This document shows positions 9,923 through 17,455 of a stretch of DNA of 64,000 nucleotides, in pieces. Position 1 is the stretch's first letter; every line of letters starts with the position of its first letter. A program made the position numbers and the translations under genes. The notes beneath the pieces are model-generated. The model did not search any database, was not told the origin of the DNA, and worked only from the letters and a program-made list of their open reading frames with translations. This DNA comes from Halobellus sp. Atlit-31R. GTDB taxonomy: Archaea > Halobacteriota > Halobacteria > Halobacteriales > Haloferacaceae. The stretch is taken from positions 124,001-188,000 of the forward strand of contig QPLR01000004.1 of the NCBI GenBank assembly GCA_003665935.1, in the 5' to 3' direction.

Positions 9923-10998
9923 AGATCGATCACCGCCTCGAAAACCGCCCAGAGCGGACCGAACGCGTCGAACCACCACCCCAGTACGACCGCCCCGACG
10001 GCGAAGAGCGCGGCCACGAAAAGCGGGCTGGCGAGCTGTCGGGGACTGTAGTCGACCGAGGAACTCCGGGACCGCCTGTGCGCGACGTCGCTCAGAATCC
10101 GCGTCGTCGCGATCCACCCACCGACCGAACCGATCGCGACGCCGACTGTCAAGAACCCCAGAAGATTTACCAGCGCCCCTGTCGCGGCGGTTTTCGTCTG
10201 CGCGGCGAGTCGGTCGTTCGCCGTTTGCAGATCGGTTCGGACTGCCTCCGCGGTTTCGCTCCGATCCGTCTCGTAGGCTCCGAGCGCATCGACCGCTCCG
10301 GCGTCTCCGCGCGCCGCCGCGTCGAAGAGGATCGACTGGACGGCTTGGTGGCTCGAATCGAGCGTCTCGGCCTGCGCCAGCCGGTCGCCTGCTGCCGCTG
10401 GACCGCCTGCGCGCTCGCCCGTGCTCTCGGCGAGTTCGCTCGCCGCCGCCCGTAGCTCCGTCGCCGTCGATCTGTACCGCTCGCTCTGCCGCCGAAGCGT
10501 CTCCGCCCGCGAGTCGTTCTCGACTGCGACCCGGTGCGTCTCGTTGGCCACCCGGAGCGTCACGACCGCTCCGGACGCCGCTGTCAGATCCGGCGCTCTG
10601 ACGGTCTCCCGCTGTGGAACCGCCGACCCGAGTGCGACTCCGACGTCGGCGTCGACCTCGGCGATCGAAACCTCGTAGTGGCGCTCGCGACTCGCCTCGA
10701 TCGCGATCCCGTCGACGGGTTCGAGCGACCAGGCGACGCCGTCTGCCAACTCTACGTCACCGCTGCTACAGAGCGCGACGTCGACCCGCGTGCCGGGGTA
10801 CAGACGCGCCCGATCACCCGGTCCGAGGGTCGAACCGTCCGGCAAGACGACAACGAGATTGTTCTCCGCCGTGTTCGGGCAGATCTCGCTGTCGATTCCC
10901 GCGTCGGCCGCCTGAGCGCTCGCGGGCGCCGCCACTCCTCCGGCGACGACCGCCGCGACGACGCCGACCAGCAGGATCGTCCGTGCGTTGGCGCGCAT
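9919..10998 (-). CDS. Secreted membrane protein of the tubulin-like operon
   Basis: The ATG at 10998 is preferred, giving 359 residues, because it sits one base after the upstream stop and is directly followed by a signal peptide (ARTILLVGVVAAVVAGG, ending near ASA). The extracellular part has a beta-rich domain (residues about 35-170, with DGSTLGPGDRARLYPG) and then a helical coiled region (170-275). Two hydrophobic segments near residues 282-305 and 325-352 form the C-terminal anchor. The stop overlaps the next start by 4 bases. Function is unknown. The neighbouring 88-residue protein has the same signal-helix-anchor plan in miniature, suggesting that they pair. Confidence 0.85.
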   Translation of the reverse strand: MRANARTILLVGVVAAVVAGGVAAPASAQAADAGIDSEICPNTAENNLVVVLPDGSTLGPGDRARLYPGTRVDVALCSSGDVELADGVAWSLEPVDGIAIEASRERHYEVSIAEVDADVGVALGSAVPQRETVRAPDLTAASGAVVTLRVANETHRVAVENDSRAETLRRQSERYRSTATELRAAASELAESTGERAGGPAAAGDRLAQAETLDSSHQAVQSILFDAAARGDAGAVDALGAYETDRSETAEAVRTDLQTANDRLAAQTKTAATGALVNLLGFLTVGVAIGSVGGWIATTRILSDVAHRRSRSSSVDYSPRQLASPLFVAALFAVGAVVLGWWFDAFGPLWAVFEAVIDL

Positions 10999-10999
10999 C

Positions 11000-11266
11000 T
11001 CACCGCCTCCGTCTGCCGTAGGCCACCGCCGCACCGAGCACCACCCCGACTGCGAGCCCCGCGAGCGCGCCGATCCCGCGTAGGACGTTCAGCCGACCGG
11101 TGGCGGCGCCGACCCGCTCGAGCAGTTCGAGGTTCCGTTGCGTCTGGACGACGAGCGCGGCGAGTTCGCTGCCGGCCGCCGCATCGACTCCCACCGCGAG
11201 CACCGATGCGGCGACGACGACGGCGACGACGCCGACCGACCGCGCTCGACGATTCGCTCCGCTCAC
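11000..11266 (-). CDS. Small secreted membrane protein between tubulin-like gene and envelope genes
   Basis: The ORF is 88 residues from a GTG at 11266 that overlaps the stop of the first tubulin-like gene (GTGA). Upstream in-frame codons lie inside that gene and are Arg-rich shadow. The N-terminal hydrophobic stretch (VGVVAVVVAASVLAVGV) is a signal peptide or anchor. A short helical region with QTQRNLELLERVG follows, then a C-terminal transmembrane segment (GALAGLAVGVVLGAAVAYG) and a basic RRRR tail. It looks like a small membrane subunit, structurally a short version of the 359-residue protein encoded next. No family is recognised. Confidence 0.75.
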   Translation of the reverse strand: MSGANRRARSVGVVAVVVAASVLAVGVDAAAGSELAALVVQTQRNLELLERVGAATGRLNVLRGIGALAGLAVGVVLGAAVAYGRRRR

Positions 11267-12438
11267 GCCGGCACCTCCCGCTCGGCGATCCGCTCGATGT
11301 CTGCGATCCGATCGACGTCCTCGCGCTCGAACCCGAAGGCCGTCGTCACCGAGGCGAGGTTTCGATTCGTCACCGCCCACCCCGCGTTGACGTTCGAACA
11401 GTAGTACTCGAGTTCGGTGTGGACGGACCCGAGGGTCATCTCCTTCTCGTCCCAACACCACCCCGGCGCCTGAGCGACGGCGACCGCACTGTCGGCGTCG
11501 CCCGGCGAGAAGCCGGCGAGCGTCTGCTTGTCGATCGCGTCGGCGATCAGCCCGGTCTCTCTGATCGGCTGTCGCCCCACGCTCCCCGGGACGAGATAGC
11601 CGAGCAGCGATTCGGTCTGCCGAACGCCGCGACCGAGCGTAGCGTACCCCGCGCGGAAGCCGTCGCCGTCGATGAACCTGATCAGGTCCTGCAGATCGAC
11701 GTCCTGCATCTGTACGTCCAGATCGGCGTTCGTTCGCTCGCGCTCCGCTCCGAGGACGATGTCCAGGAACGCGTCGGCGACGTATCTGTTGTAGTCGCTG
11801 TACTCGTTCCCTTGTGCGACGTCCATCGCGAGTCGCTGATTGTCGACCAGCAGGATGCTCTCGACCTCGTCTTCGAGGTTGTCGAGGCCGAACACAGTGT
11901 TCTCACACTGTTTGACCTGTTTCTTGACCGCGTCGTCGTCTGCGGTCTTCGGTTGACTCGCCAGCTGCGTGTTCGGCAGCACGCCCACGGCGACGATGTC
12001 CATCGTCGACGGCGAGTACGACCGGATCTGTCGCGCAAGGTGTGGGGCGATTCCACAGCCGGTTCCGCCACCGAGCCCGAGGAAGATGAACGCGTACTGT
12101 AGCGTGGACGGGTCGGCCTCCAGCGTCGCGTACAGTTCGTCGAGGACCCGGTGCACCTCGTCTTGGTGCTGTTGCATCACGCGGTCGGATCTGGCGGGCG
12201 TCTGTCCGAACCCGCCGGTGACCTGTTCTTCGAATCCCCGCGCCGTGCCGCTGACGAGCCCCTGGTTTCTGGAGACTCCGTACCACCGCTCCTGCGGAAT
12301 GTTGTTCAGTCGTTCGAGGTCTTGGATCGTCGAGTTGAACGCCATCGCTTCCGCTCGCAAGTCGATATTGTCGTGTGCGAACACCTGGTCGACGATCTGA
12401 GTCCCTGCCTGTCCGGCCCCCACAAAGAGATATTGCAT
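11263..12438 (-). CDS. Tubulin/FtsZ-superfamily GTPase, first gene of the operon
   Basis: The protein has 391 residues. GAGQAGTQI (7-15) is the T1 nucleotide loop, with the GQAG form seen in tubulins and CetZ proteins. AFNSTIQDL (33-41) fits T3, and GGGTGCG (123-129) is the tubulin signature. DVDLQDL (246-252) fits the T7 catalytic loop. The protein resembles CetZ-type more than classical FtsZ in its N-terminal loop, but it is divergent and different from the second tubulin-like protein 3.4 kb downstream. It opens an eight-gene operon whose other members are almost all secreted or membrane proteins, so its filament probably works at the envelope. CetZ proteins control cell shape in Haloferax; a similar role here is inference only. 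Confidence 0.9.
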   Translation of the reverse strand: MQYLFVGAGQAGTQIVDQVFAHDNIDLRAEAMAFNSTIQDLERLNNIPQERWYGVSRNQGLVSGTARGFEEQVTGGFGQTPARSDRVMQQHQDEVHRVLDELYATLEADPSTLQYAFIFLGLGGGTGCGIAPHLARQIRSYSPSTMDIVAVGVLPNTQLASQPKTADDDAVKKQVKQCENTVFGLDNLEDEVESILLVDNQRLAMDVAQGNEYSDYNRYVADAFLDIVLGAERERTNADLDVQMQDVDLQDLIRFIDGDGFRAGYATLGRGVRQTESLLGYLVPGSVGRQPIRETGLIADAIDKQTLAGFSPGDADSAVAVAQAPGWCWDEKEMTLGSVHTELEYYCSNVNAGWAVTNRNLASVTTAFGFEREDVDRIADIERIAEREVPA

Positions 12439-12439
12439 A

Positions 12440-12740
12440 TGGTAGTTGGTGTCCTGTTTCGGAACTGTCCTATTATAACTGACGACAATTCATCCAGTTG
12501 CATTGTCACCGGTTTCGAGCGCCGATTCACCGCCCGAGCGATCTCCGTGTGCGTATTTTTCCCACTCGAAATTCTGCGGTCCCGCGGCCGACAGTTTACA
12601 CAAGACTTTTACTCGTTTCGTTGGATATCCTGGTACGGTCACGAGGCGACGCTTCGACGGGCGCGCGGGTAGGGGTACGCGAGCGAACGTCGACCGTCGA
12701 CTCGATGGACATTTTTCGGATCAGAAACGAACGCCTAGTC
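12440..12740. other. Intergenic stretch between two minus-strand genes
   Basis: About 300 bases without a convincing gene. It contains the TATA-like box of the tubulin-like operon and, further right, an isolated T-rich/AT-rich patch (around 12600-12635). Open frames through it are short and Arg-rich. Confidence 0.5.
12471..12480 (-). promoter_or_regulatory. TATA-like promoter of the tubulin-like operon
   Basis: On the minus strand the sequence AGTTATAATA lies with its centre about 37 bases before the ATG at 12438. Transcription would start about 10-12 bases before the gene. All eight genes downstream are tightly coupled, and no comparable AT-rich box is obvious inside the operon. Confidence 0.5.
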
Positions 12741-13748
12741 TCAGAGCCACAGCGCCGCGTAGACCACGGCGTAGCCGACGAGCGCCATCGTCGTTCCGGA
12801 GAGCCCCGTCGCGCCGACCGCGAACCCGGCTCGGGCGTCGGTCACGGTCGGTCGCCGCCGGAACGACGTGGCCAGAGTCGAACGGTACCACGAGAGCCCG
12901 CTACAGGCGACGCCCACCGCCAGAATCGAGAACACGAAGTGATACGACACCTCGAGCGTCGGCGGGACCAGCACGAGCGCGAGCGCACCGTACGCGACAC
13001 CGAACACCGCACTGCGGTCGTAGAACGTCGCCACCGATCGGTCGGTCACCCGGACGACCGCCAGCGCCGCCAGCCACACGGCCGCGAGTTCGATCGCGAA
13101 CGCGCCCAACAGGTGGAGCGTCGGATCGGGATGCAGGACGACGCGGCTCTCGATTATGCCCACGGAGAACGGGTACAGCAACTGCGGCGGCTGACCGGTC
13201 ACGAGGTCACCCCACGGGTGGGTGAGGGGGCCGGCGGTCGCGGCGACTCCGAGCACCCGCGCCGAGAGGTCGGTCCGCCGACGGGCCAGAGTCGCGAGTG
13301 CGACACCCCCGAGGGCGAACGCGGCCATCACGACGCCACCGAGGGGCCCGCTCGCGGCGAGGGCGACGGCGACGAGTCCGACGAGCAGGCCGACGCTCGC
13401 GCCCCGGCCGGCCCACGCGCGCAGTCGATCCGCCCGCTCGCCGCCGGTCGATCCGCGCGCGGCCCAGAGCCCGAACGCCGGCCCGGCGATCACCGCGACG
13501 AGGAGCGAGTGGGTCATCGACCGGTGGACGGTGTTCGCGGCGTCCCAGAAGGCGGTCGGACTGATGCCCTGTCCCAGCAGCAAGCGGCCGTCGATCGCGA
13601 CTACGGCGTACACCACGTCGACGTCCGGGAGCGCGGCGAATGCGCCGGTCACGGCTCCGAGCAGCAACGCCTGCCGCGTCGGCCAGCCCCGGTGCTCCGC
13701 GAACAGGACCGCGAGGGCGAACGCGAGGAGGGCGTGACCGACGAACAC
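12741..13748 (-). CDS. YdjM-like metal-dependent membrane hydrolase family protein
   Basis: The protein has 335 residues and multiple transmembrane segments. The N-terminus GHALLAFALA, then LPDVDVV, HRSMTHSLL and HPWGDLVTG, form the conserved His/Asp pattern of the YdjM/DUF457 family of putative membrane-bound metal-dependent hydrolases; the biochemical substrate is unknown for most members. The start is a GTG at 13748: an in-frame stop lies two codons upstream, and a TATA-like box (CTTATACT) is centred about 27 bases before it, matching a leaderless transcript. An out-of-frame ATGATG just upstream is not the start. The gene stands alone, divergent from the class V aminotransferase gene. Confidence 0.85.
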   Translation of the reverse strand: MFVGHALLAFALAVLFAEHRGWPTRQALLLGAVTGAFAALPDVDVVYAVVAIDGRLLLGQGISPTAFWDAANTVHRSMTHSLLVAVIAGPAFGLWAARGSTGGERADRLRAWAGRGASVGLLVGLVAVALAASGPLGGVVMAAFALGGVALATLARRRTDLSARVLGVAATAGPLTHPWGDLVTGQPPQLLYPFSVGIIESRVVLHPDPTLHLLGAFAIELAAVWLAALAVVRVTDRSVATFYDRSAVFGVAYGALALVLVPPTLEVSYHFVFSILAVGVACSGLSWYRSTLATSFRRRPTVTDARAGFAVGATGLSGTTMALVGYAVVYAALWL

Positions 13749-13770
13749 GCATCATAGTCGAGCAGCGCGA

Positions 13771-13778
13771 AGTATAAG
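13771..13778 (-). promoter_or_regulatory. TATA-like box, leaderless YdjM-like gene
   Basis: CTTATACT on the minus strand is centred about 27 bases before the GTG start at 13748, the distance expected when the transcript begins at the start codon. Confidence 0.5.
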
Positions 13779-13898
13779 CGTCTCGCCGGTAGCGGCTGCC
13801 CCTGGAACGGACCGGAAGCACGGGCGACACCGTGCACAGTTCCCGAGCGGCAAAGGACGACCGATCCTCTAAGTGTCGCCGGCGAGAACGTCGCGGCG

Positions 13899-15026
13899 AT
13901 GACGACGCCAGCCGACGTGCGCGCGGCCGTGCCAGTTTTCGACGACGTCAGATATCTCAACACCGGCGCGAGCGGTCCGAGCCCGCGGCCGATCGTCGAG
14001 ACCGCACAGCGGGCGATCGAGGCCCACGAGTGGGACGCCGCCGACGATCCCGGCCCGTACCCGCACGCCTTCGATCTATACGAAGACACCCGCGGGGACG
14101 TCGCGGCGTTCCTCGGGGCAGATCCGCACGAGATCGCGCTCACGCAGAGTACGACGGACGGCATCAACCGCGTCGCGTCGGCGCTCGAGTGGGAGCCCGG
14201 CGACGTGATCGTCCGCACTGACCTCGAGCACCCGGCGGGCGTCCTCCCGTGGCAACGCCTCCAGCGCCGTGGCTGCGAGGTCCGGGTCGTGCCGACGACA
14301 GGCGGTCGCCTCGACCGCGACGCCTACCGCGACGCCGTCGCGGACGCGAAACTCGTCTGTCTGAGCGCGCTGACGTGGAACTACGGCACCCGACTCCCGG
14401 TCTCTGAGCTGGTCGCGGAGGCCCACGACACCGGCGCGCGCGTGCTCGTCGACGCCGTCCAGGTTCCCGGTCAGTCACCTTTCGACGTGACCGAGTGGGG
14501 TGCCGACGCCGTCGCGATGGCGAGCCACAAGTGGCTGCTCGGCCTCTGGGGGGCCGGGTTCCTCTACGTCGACGCCGACGTCGCTGCGGATCTCGAACCG
14601 GGGCAGATCGGCTACCGGAGCGTCCGCGATCCCGGCGCAGCCGAGTACGATCTCAAACGCGGCGCGCCACGCTTCGAGGTGGGAACGACGAACCCCGCGC
14701 CGTACGCCGCGCTCTCGGCTGCGACCGAACTGCTGACCGACGTCGGACTCGGAACGATCGAATCACACGTCGACGACCTCGCGAGGCGCTTCGTCGACGG
14801 CGTGCCCGAGGATCGACTGCTCAGCCCGCGCGACCCGGAGTCCGGACTCGTGACCGTCCGCGTCCCGGACCCCGAATCGACCGTGGAACGGCTCCGCGAG
14901 GAGTACGACGTGGCGATCCGCCCGCTTCCCGACCCGGAGGGTGCGGTCCGGGCGTCGCTCCACGTTTATAACACCACCGCGGACGTCGATCGGCTGCTCA
15001 CCGGCCTCCGCGACGTCGGCTGGTGA
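13899..15026 (+). CDS. Class V aminotransferase (cysteine desulfurase-like)
   Basis: The protein has 375 residues, full length for PLP-dependent fold-type I class V enzymes. Recognisable blocks are YLNTGASGPSP at the N-terminus, TQSTTDGINRV, LVDAVQVPGQ (Asp contacting the pyridine nitrogen) and ASHKWLLG, in which the Lys would form the Schiff base with PLP. The C-terminal small domain ends with RASLHVYNTTADVDRLL, typical of the family. Haloarchaeal relatives are usually annotated as cysteine desulfurase or isopenicillin-N-epimerase-like; the substrate cannot be told from sequence. No Cys is evident in the mobile-loop region used by SufS/IscS, which argues against a canonical desulfurase. It converges on arsC with only 7 bases between the genes. 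Confidence 0.85.
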   Translation: MTTPADVRAAVPVFDDVRYLNTGASGPSPRPIVETAQRAIEAHEWDAADDPGPYPHAFDLYEDTRGDVAAFLGADPHEIALTQSTTDGINRVASALEWEPGDVIVRTDLEHPAGVLPWQRLQRRGCEVRVVPTTGGRLDRDAYRDAVADAKLVCLSALTWNYGTRLPVSELVAEAHDTGARVLVDAVQVPGQSPFDVTEWGADAVAMASHKWLLGLWGAGFLYVDADVAADLEPGQIGYRSVRDPGAAEYDLKRGAPRFEVGTTNPAPYAALSAATELLTDVGLGTIESHVDDLARRFVDGVPEDRLLSPRDPESGLVTVRVPDPESTVERLREEYDVAIRPLPDPEGAVRASLHVYNTTADVDRLLTGLRDVGW

Positions 15027-15033
15027 GCGTCGC

Positions 15034-15507
15034 TTACGCCTGTCCTCGGATCTCGTCGAAGAGATCGGCGACGCGTCGCTCGATCTCGTCACGGATCTCT
15101 GCGACCTCGGCGTCGGACTTCCCGTCCGGGTCGTCGAGGTCCCAGTCTCTGTTCTCGCCCGCCCAGCCGGCCGGACAGACGTTCTCTGCCGAACAGCCCA
15201 TCGTGATGACGTAGTCGCTGTCCTGGGTCTCCTCGAAGGTGATCTCTCGCGGCGTTCGCCCCGCGATGTCGACGTCGACGGCGGTCATCGCCTGCACGAC
15301 CTCGTCGTGGACGTGATCTGCGGGCTGTGTACCGCCCGTTATGATCTCTATGTCCCCGTCGAGCCCTCTGTTCGACACCTCTTTGCGACCGAACGCGTAC
15401 GCCATCTGCGAGCGCCCCGCGTTCTGCACACAGACGAAGGCCACACGTGTCGGGTCGGTGCTCTCGGTGGTGGCTGCGTTTGCGTCGGAGTCTGATTCGT
15501 TCGTCAT
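15034..15507 (-). CDS. arsC: Arsenate reductase, low-molecular-weight phosphatase type
   Basis: The protein has 157 residues. The P-loop CVQNAGR (Cys26-Arg32, CX5R) is that of the LMW-PTP-like ArsC family, and MGCSAENVCP supplies Cys105 and Cys111, the redox pair of thioredoxin-coupled ArsC. WDLDDPDG follows near 122-129 and carries the general acid Asp. The enzyme reduces arsenate to arsenite for export. It is the third gene of the arsR-acr3-arsC operon, 72 bases after acr3. The N-terminal 20 residues are an acidic, Thr/Ser-rich extension typical of haloarchaeal proteins. Confidence 0.93.
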   Translation of the reverse strand: MTNESDSDANAATTESTDPTRVAFVCVQNAGRSQMAYAFGRKEVSNRGLDGDIEIITGGTQPADHVHDEVVQAMTAVDVDIAGRTPREITFEETQDSDYVITMGCSAENVCPAGWAGENRDWDLDDPDGKSDAEVAEIRDEIERRVADLFDEIRGQA

Positions 15508-15579
15508 TTGTTTTTTGTCTCTGTTGTTCGTGGTTCGTCTCCAGTCCCCGTCCGCATCGTCGACGTGCAGTCCCCGCCG

Positions 15580-16743
15580 TCAATCGTCTTCCTGTGTCAG
15601 CCCCGCGGAACCGGTGCTGTCCAGTCTGCCCGTCTCGAAGCCGCCCCAGTCGAACCGTCGCTGGAAGTACAGCGCGACGTTCACCAGCGCGAGCAGGACC
15701 GGAACCTCGATGAGCGGGCCGACGACGGTCGCGAACGCGACGCCCGACCCGACACCGAACACTGCGACCGCGACAGCGATAGCGAGTTCGAAGTTGTTCG
15801 AGGCGGCGGTGAAACCGATCGCCGTCGTCGTCGAGTAGTCCGCGCCGATGCCGCGCCCCATCCCGAAGCTCACGAGGAACATCACGACGAAGTAGATCGT
15901 CAGCGGGACTGCGATCAGCAGGACGTCGCCGGGGGCTGCGACGATGTTCCCGCCCTGCGTGGCGAACATCACGATCACGGTAAACAAAAGCGCGACGAGC
16001 GTCAGCGGATCGATCAGCGGCACCAGCCTCTCCTCGTACCACTCGCGGCTCTTGGCCCGCGTGCCCACGAGGCGCGTCAGGAACCCGCCGGCGAACGGGA
16101 TCCCGAGGAAGACGACGATGGCCTCGAACACCTGCATCGGCGTGACGTCGAACGTCGTGATGCCGGCGGCGAGCGACTCCAGCCCGAGCAGCGGCGGCAG
16201 AAACAGGGCGAAGAACCAGACGTACACGCCGTAGGTGACGATCTGGAAGAGGCTGTTGAACGCTACGAGCCCGGTCACGTACTCCGTCGAGCCCTCCGCC
16301 AGTTCGTTCCAGACGAGCACCATCGCGATGCAGCGCGCCATCCCGATGAACACGAGTCCGAGGAAGTACTCCGGCCGCGCCGGCAGCCCCGGCACGAGAC
16401 CGCTGAAGAAGATCACCGCGAGCCCGAACATCAGCGTCGGCCCGATGAGCCAGTTCTGCACGAGGCTCAGCCCGAGCACCCGCCAGTTGCTGAACACGGT
16501 CGGCAACTGTGAGTAGTCGGCCTTCGCAAGCGGCGGGTACATCATCAGTACCAGTCCGATCTCGACGAGGTGGAAGTTCTGAATCGGCTGTGTCACGCCG
16601 GGGGCGACGTAGCCGAGTCCGACGCCGAGCGCCATCGCGCCGAAGATCCAGACGGTGAGGTACTTGTCCAGGAAGTCCATCGACCGCGGGTCGCCACAGC
16701 TCTCGCAGTCGCAGTTCGGTCCGTGCTCGTGGGCGTTACTCAT
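15580..16743 (-). CDS. acr3: Arsenite efflux transporter, ACR3 family
   Basis: The protein has 387 residues and about ten transmembrane segments. MARCIAMVLVWNEL contains the conserved membrane Cys of ACR3 permeases, and later GIPFAGGFLTR and TAIGFTAASNNFELAIAVA are family blocks; the latter carries the conserved Glu. A short cytoplasmic N-terminus with HEHGPNCDCESCGDP is His/Cys-rich and could bind arsenite or a metal, which I infer only from composition. The start overlaps the end of arsR by 8 bases. It exports As(III) produced by the ArsC encoded next. Confidence 0.94.
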   Translation of the reverse strand: MSNAHEHGPNCDCESCGDPRSMDFLDKYLTVWIFGAMALGVGLGYVAPGVTQPIQNFHLVEIGLVLMMYPPLAKADYSQLPTVFSNWRVLGLSLVQNWLIGPTLMFGLAVIFFSGLVPGLPARPEYFLGLVFIGMARCIAMVLVWNELAEGSTEYVTGLVAFNSLFQIVTYGVYVWFFALFLPPLLGLESLAAGITTFDVTPMQVFEAIVVFLGIPFAGGFLTRLVGTRAKSREWYEERLVPLIDPLTLVALLFTVIVMFATQGGNIVAAPGDVLLIAVPLTIYFVVMFLVSFGMGRGIGADYSTTTAIGFTAASNNFELAIAVAVAVFGVGSGVAFATVVGPLIEVPVLLALVNVALYFQRRFDWGGFETGRLDSTGSAGLTQEDD

Positions 16744-17134
16744 CGTCGACCAGCCCCTCGAGCACCGTTACGAGCGCGACGGCGCGGTTCGTCGCGCCGT
16801 ACTTCTTCCAGCGACCGTCCTGTCGAGCGGAGACGAGGCCGGCGTCGACGAGTTTCGAGAGCGCGTGACTCAACCCGGACTCGGTGACGTCTGTGACTGC
16901 GTTCAGCTCACAGACGCACAGTTCCTCCTCGGCCGCGACGAGCGTCCGAACCAGCGTGTACCGCGTCTCGTTTGCGAGCGCCGAGACGATGCCGAGTTCG
17001 GCGTCGACGCGCGACGCTCCGAGCGCTGCTTCCAGCGTCCCGAGTTCGTCGAGGCGCTGGTCGACGTCTTCGGTCCGACACTCTCCGAGTTCGTCTGCGA
17101 GGTATCGCCGCAGTCGATCCGTCGCTTGTGCCAT
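16736..17134 (-). CDS. arsR: ArsR-family arsenic-responsive repressor
   Basis: The protein has 132 residues with a winged-helix fold (about 45-125). The motif ELCVCEL matches the ELCVCDL As(III)-binding helix of ArsR, in which two Cys plus a further ligand sense arsenite. The recognition helix SGLSHALSKLVDAGLV and the wing QDGRWKKYG follow. It is the first gene of the operon and probably represses it. A 16-base inverted repeat of the TTGA-N8-TCAA type lies directly before its start. Confidence 0.93.
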   Translation of the reverse strand: MAQATDRLRRYLADELGECRTEDVDQRLDELGTLEAALGASRVDAELGIVSALANETRYTLVRTLVAAEEELCVCELNAVTDVTESGLSHALSKLVDAGLVSARQDGRWKKYGATNRAVALVTVLEGLVDDE

Positions 17135-17144
17135 CGCTTTCTAG

Positions 17145-17160
17145 TTGAGAGAAAATTCAA
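17145..17160. promoter_or_regulatory. Candidate ArsR operator 1 (TTGA-N8-TCAA)
   Basis: The plus-strand sequence TTGAGAGAAAATTCAA is an inverted repeat with TTGA and TCAA ends. It lies 11-26 bases upstream of the arsR ATG, overlapping the expected core promoter. A second copy of the same pattern is found about 107 bases away. Confidence 0.45.
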
Positions 17161-17251
17161 TTAGTTCTTCCGGTATGGCCCCGAAGAAGATGTAGAGACT
17201 GCACCAAAATCGGTTTAGGTGCCGGAGCGAATTAGCACACGACATCGCTTA

Positions 17252-17267
17252 TTGAAAGAACTCTCAA
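17252..17267. promoter_or_regulatory. Candidate ArsR operator 2 (TTGA-N8-TCAA)
   Basis: TTGAAAGAACTCTCAA matches the first site in its TTGA/TCAA ends and in the CTCAA half (compared with the minus strand of site 1). Centre-to-centre spacing is about 107 bases, close to ten helical turns. It sits between ars and the CapA-like gene. Confidence 0.35.
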
Positions 17268-17455
17268 ATCAATTCGTGATGCGATGCGGCTCGATGGGAG
17301 AGCGTTCAGACGCCCTCGTGATCGCCGATACCTGCCCCGGCGGGGAAACAGCAACCCGATCCGAGCCGGACTGTCTGCTCCCGTCCGGGTCGAACTGCGC
17401 TGGCTCTCCTCGTTTCCCTTAGGGATTTTACACTTCGACGCCGAATTCCGAGACG

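Larger units (their letters stand above)
17135..17455. other. Regulatory intergenic region between arsR and the CapA-like gene
   Basis: A 321-base divergent region. It contains both TTGA-N8-TCAA inverted repeats and, at 17426-17430, the TATA-like TTTTA of the CapA-like gene. The only sizeable frame (67 codons from 17219) has no family resemblance and a composition unlike its neighbours. Confidence 0.5.

Noticed and set aside
17219..17422. A 67-codon ORF between arsR and the CapA-like gene
   Set aside because: It overlaps the second operator candidate, has no family resemblance, and its composition is not that of haloarchaeal proteins.
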